Part shown: piece by piece, positions 4,883-5,083 of the stretch
Layout: every line of letters starts with the position of its first letter
Position numbering within the stretch: the stretch's first letter is position 1
Assembly (NCBI GenBank): GCA_947303535.1
Contig: CAMYYQ010000133.1
Span: forward strand, 1-5,083
DNA length: 5,083 nt
Direction of reading: 5' to 3'
Source: an uncultured Ruminococcus sp.
GTDB taxonomy: Bacteria > Bacillota_A > Clostridia > Oscillospirales > Ruminococcaceae
Program-made: the position numbers and the translations under genes
Notes under the pieces: model-generated
The model's database searches: none
What the model saw: the letters and a program-made list of their open reading frames with translations, nothing else
Told to the model about the DNA's origin: nothing

Positions 4883-5083
4883 TTACTTGATTGCATCTCG
4901 GATTTTATCAATGTCGGGGTGCGCATATCTCTTACGGAGCATCTTAAGGTCCGCCCAGCCCATGACCGAAGCAACAGCAAACAGATTGACATCTGAGTTT
5001 ACCCAGAGCGACGTCCGAGTGTGTCTCAGCTCATGAGGATTAAGCGCAGGAATGTCAATGCCATAGCTTGCGTAGTAGCTTCT
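4883..5083 (-). CDS. int: Tyrosine recombinase / integrase, C-terminal part (cut by window edge)
   Basis: Sixty-six codons of the C-terminal catalytic domain are visible, ending in TAA (4885-4883); the rest of the gene lies beyond the right edge. Numbered from the first visible residue, the box II motif PHELRHTRTS (16-25) carries His17 and the second catalytic Arg20. MGWADL (41-46) carries Trp43 where many family members have His, as Cre also does. RYAHPDIDKI (52-61) carries the nucleophile Tyr53. Such enzymes insert and excise phages and integrative elements by strand exchange at att sites. The gene reads towards the tRNA-Ala fragment 130 bases away, the usual int-att neighbourhood. The first catalytic Arg and the DNA-binding domains are outside the window, so completeness cannot be judged. 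Confidence 0.9.
   Translation of the reverse strand, partial: RSYYASYGIDIPALNPHELRHTRTSLWVNSDVNLFAVASVMGWADLKMLRKRYAHPDIDKIRDAIK

Noticed and set aside
4798..4992. Minus-strand open frame overlapping the integrase end
   Set aside because: It is a shifted-frame shadow of the integrase, whose own frame carries the HELRHT and RYAHP motifs.

Overview
The window looks like chromosome from an anaerobic Firmicute of the Ruminococcus / Oscillospiraceae type. The evidence is a secreted protein combining BspA-type leucine-rich repeats, a transglutaminase-like domain and a C-terminal type I dockerin, together with AGGAGG ribosome binding sites and Firmicute-style terminators. Genus is inferred from gene content only; no marker gene is present.

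Left part (about 242-2705, + strand): a three-gene operon with a near-consensus promoter (TTGATT, 17 bp, TATAAT). It encodes a small HD-domain metal-dependent phosphohydrolase, a PLP-dependent O-acetylhomoserine sulfhydrylase (MetY family) and a flavodoxin-domain protein. The HD and metY genes overlap by ATGA, the flavodoxin gene follows after 32 bases, and a strong hairpin plus T-run closes the unit. MetY makes homocysteine (or methionine) from O-acetylhomoserine and a thiol or sulfide; the link to the other two genes is positional only. I see no S-box or T-box leader.

Middle (2706-4560): a gene-free convergent gap with a second, long terminator hairpin, then a minus-strand gene for an exported protein: signal peptide, LRR_5 repeats, Cys-His-Asp transglutaminase-like domain, dockerin. 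This is the architecture of a cellulosome- or scaffoldin-attached protein.

Right end (4561-5083): an integration junction. On the minus strand there is a precise 3' portion of a tRNA-Ala(GGC) gene, from the anticodon loop to CCA, whose 5' half is missing and replaced by unrelated DNA. Behind it lie two TGTCGTA repeats and then the C-terminal 66 codons of a tyrosine recombinase that runs off the window edge. On the other side of the tRNA fragment are two hairpin terminators, one probably the original tRNA terminator. The simplest reading is that the window ends just inside an integrated mobile element (prophage or integrative element) occupying tRNA-Ala(GGC), with the att scar at about 4707-4751, the chromosome to the left and the element to the right.

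No CRISPR array, insertion sequence or rRNA was seen. The most unusual items are the tRNA-Ala junction and the LRR-transglutaminase-dockerin protein; nothing here proves a wholly new system.
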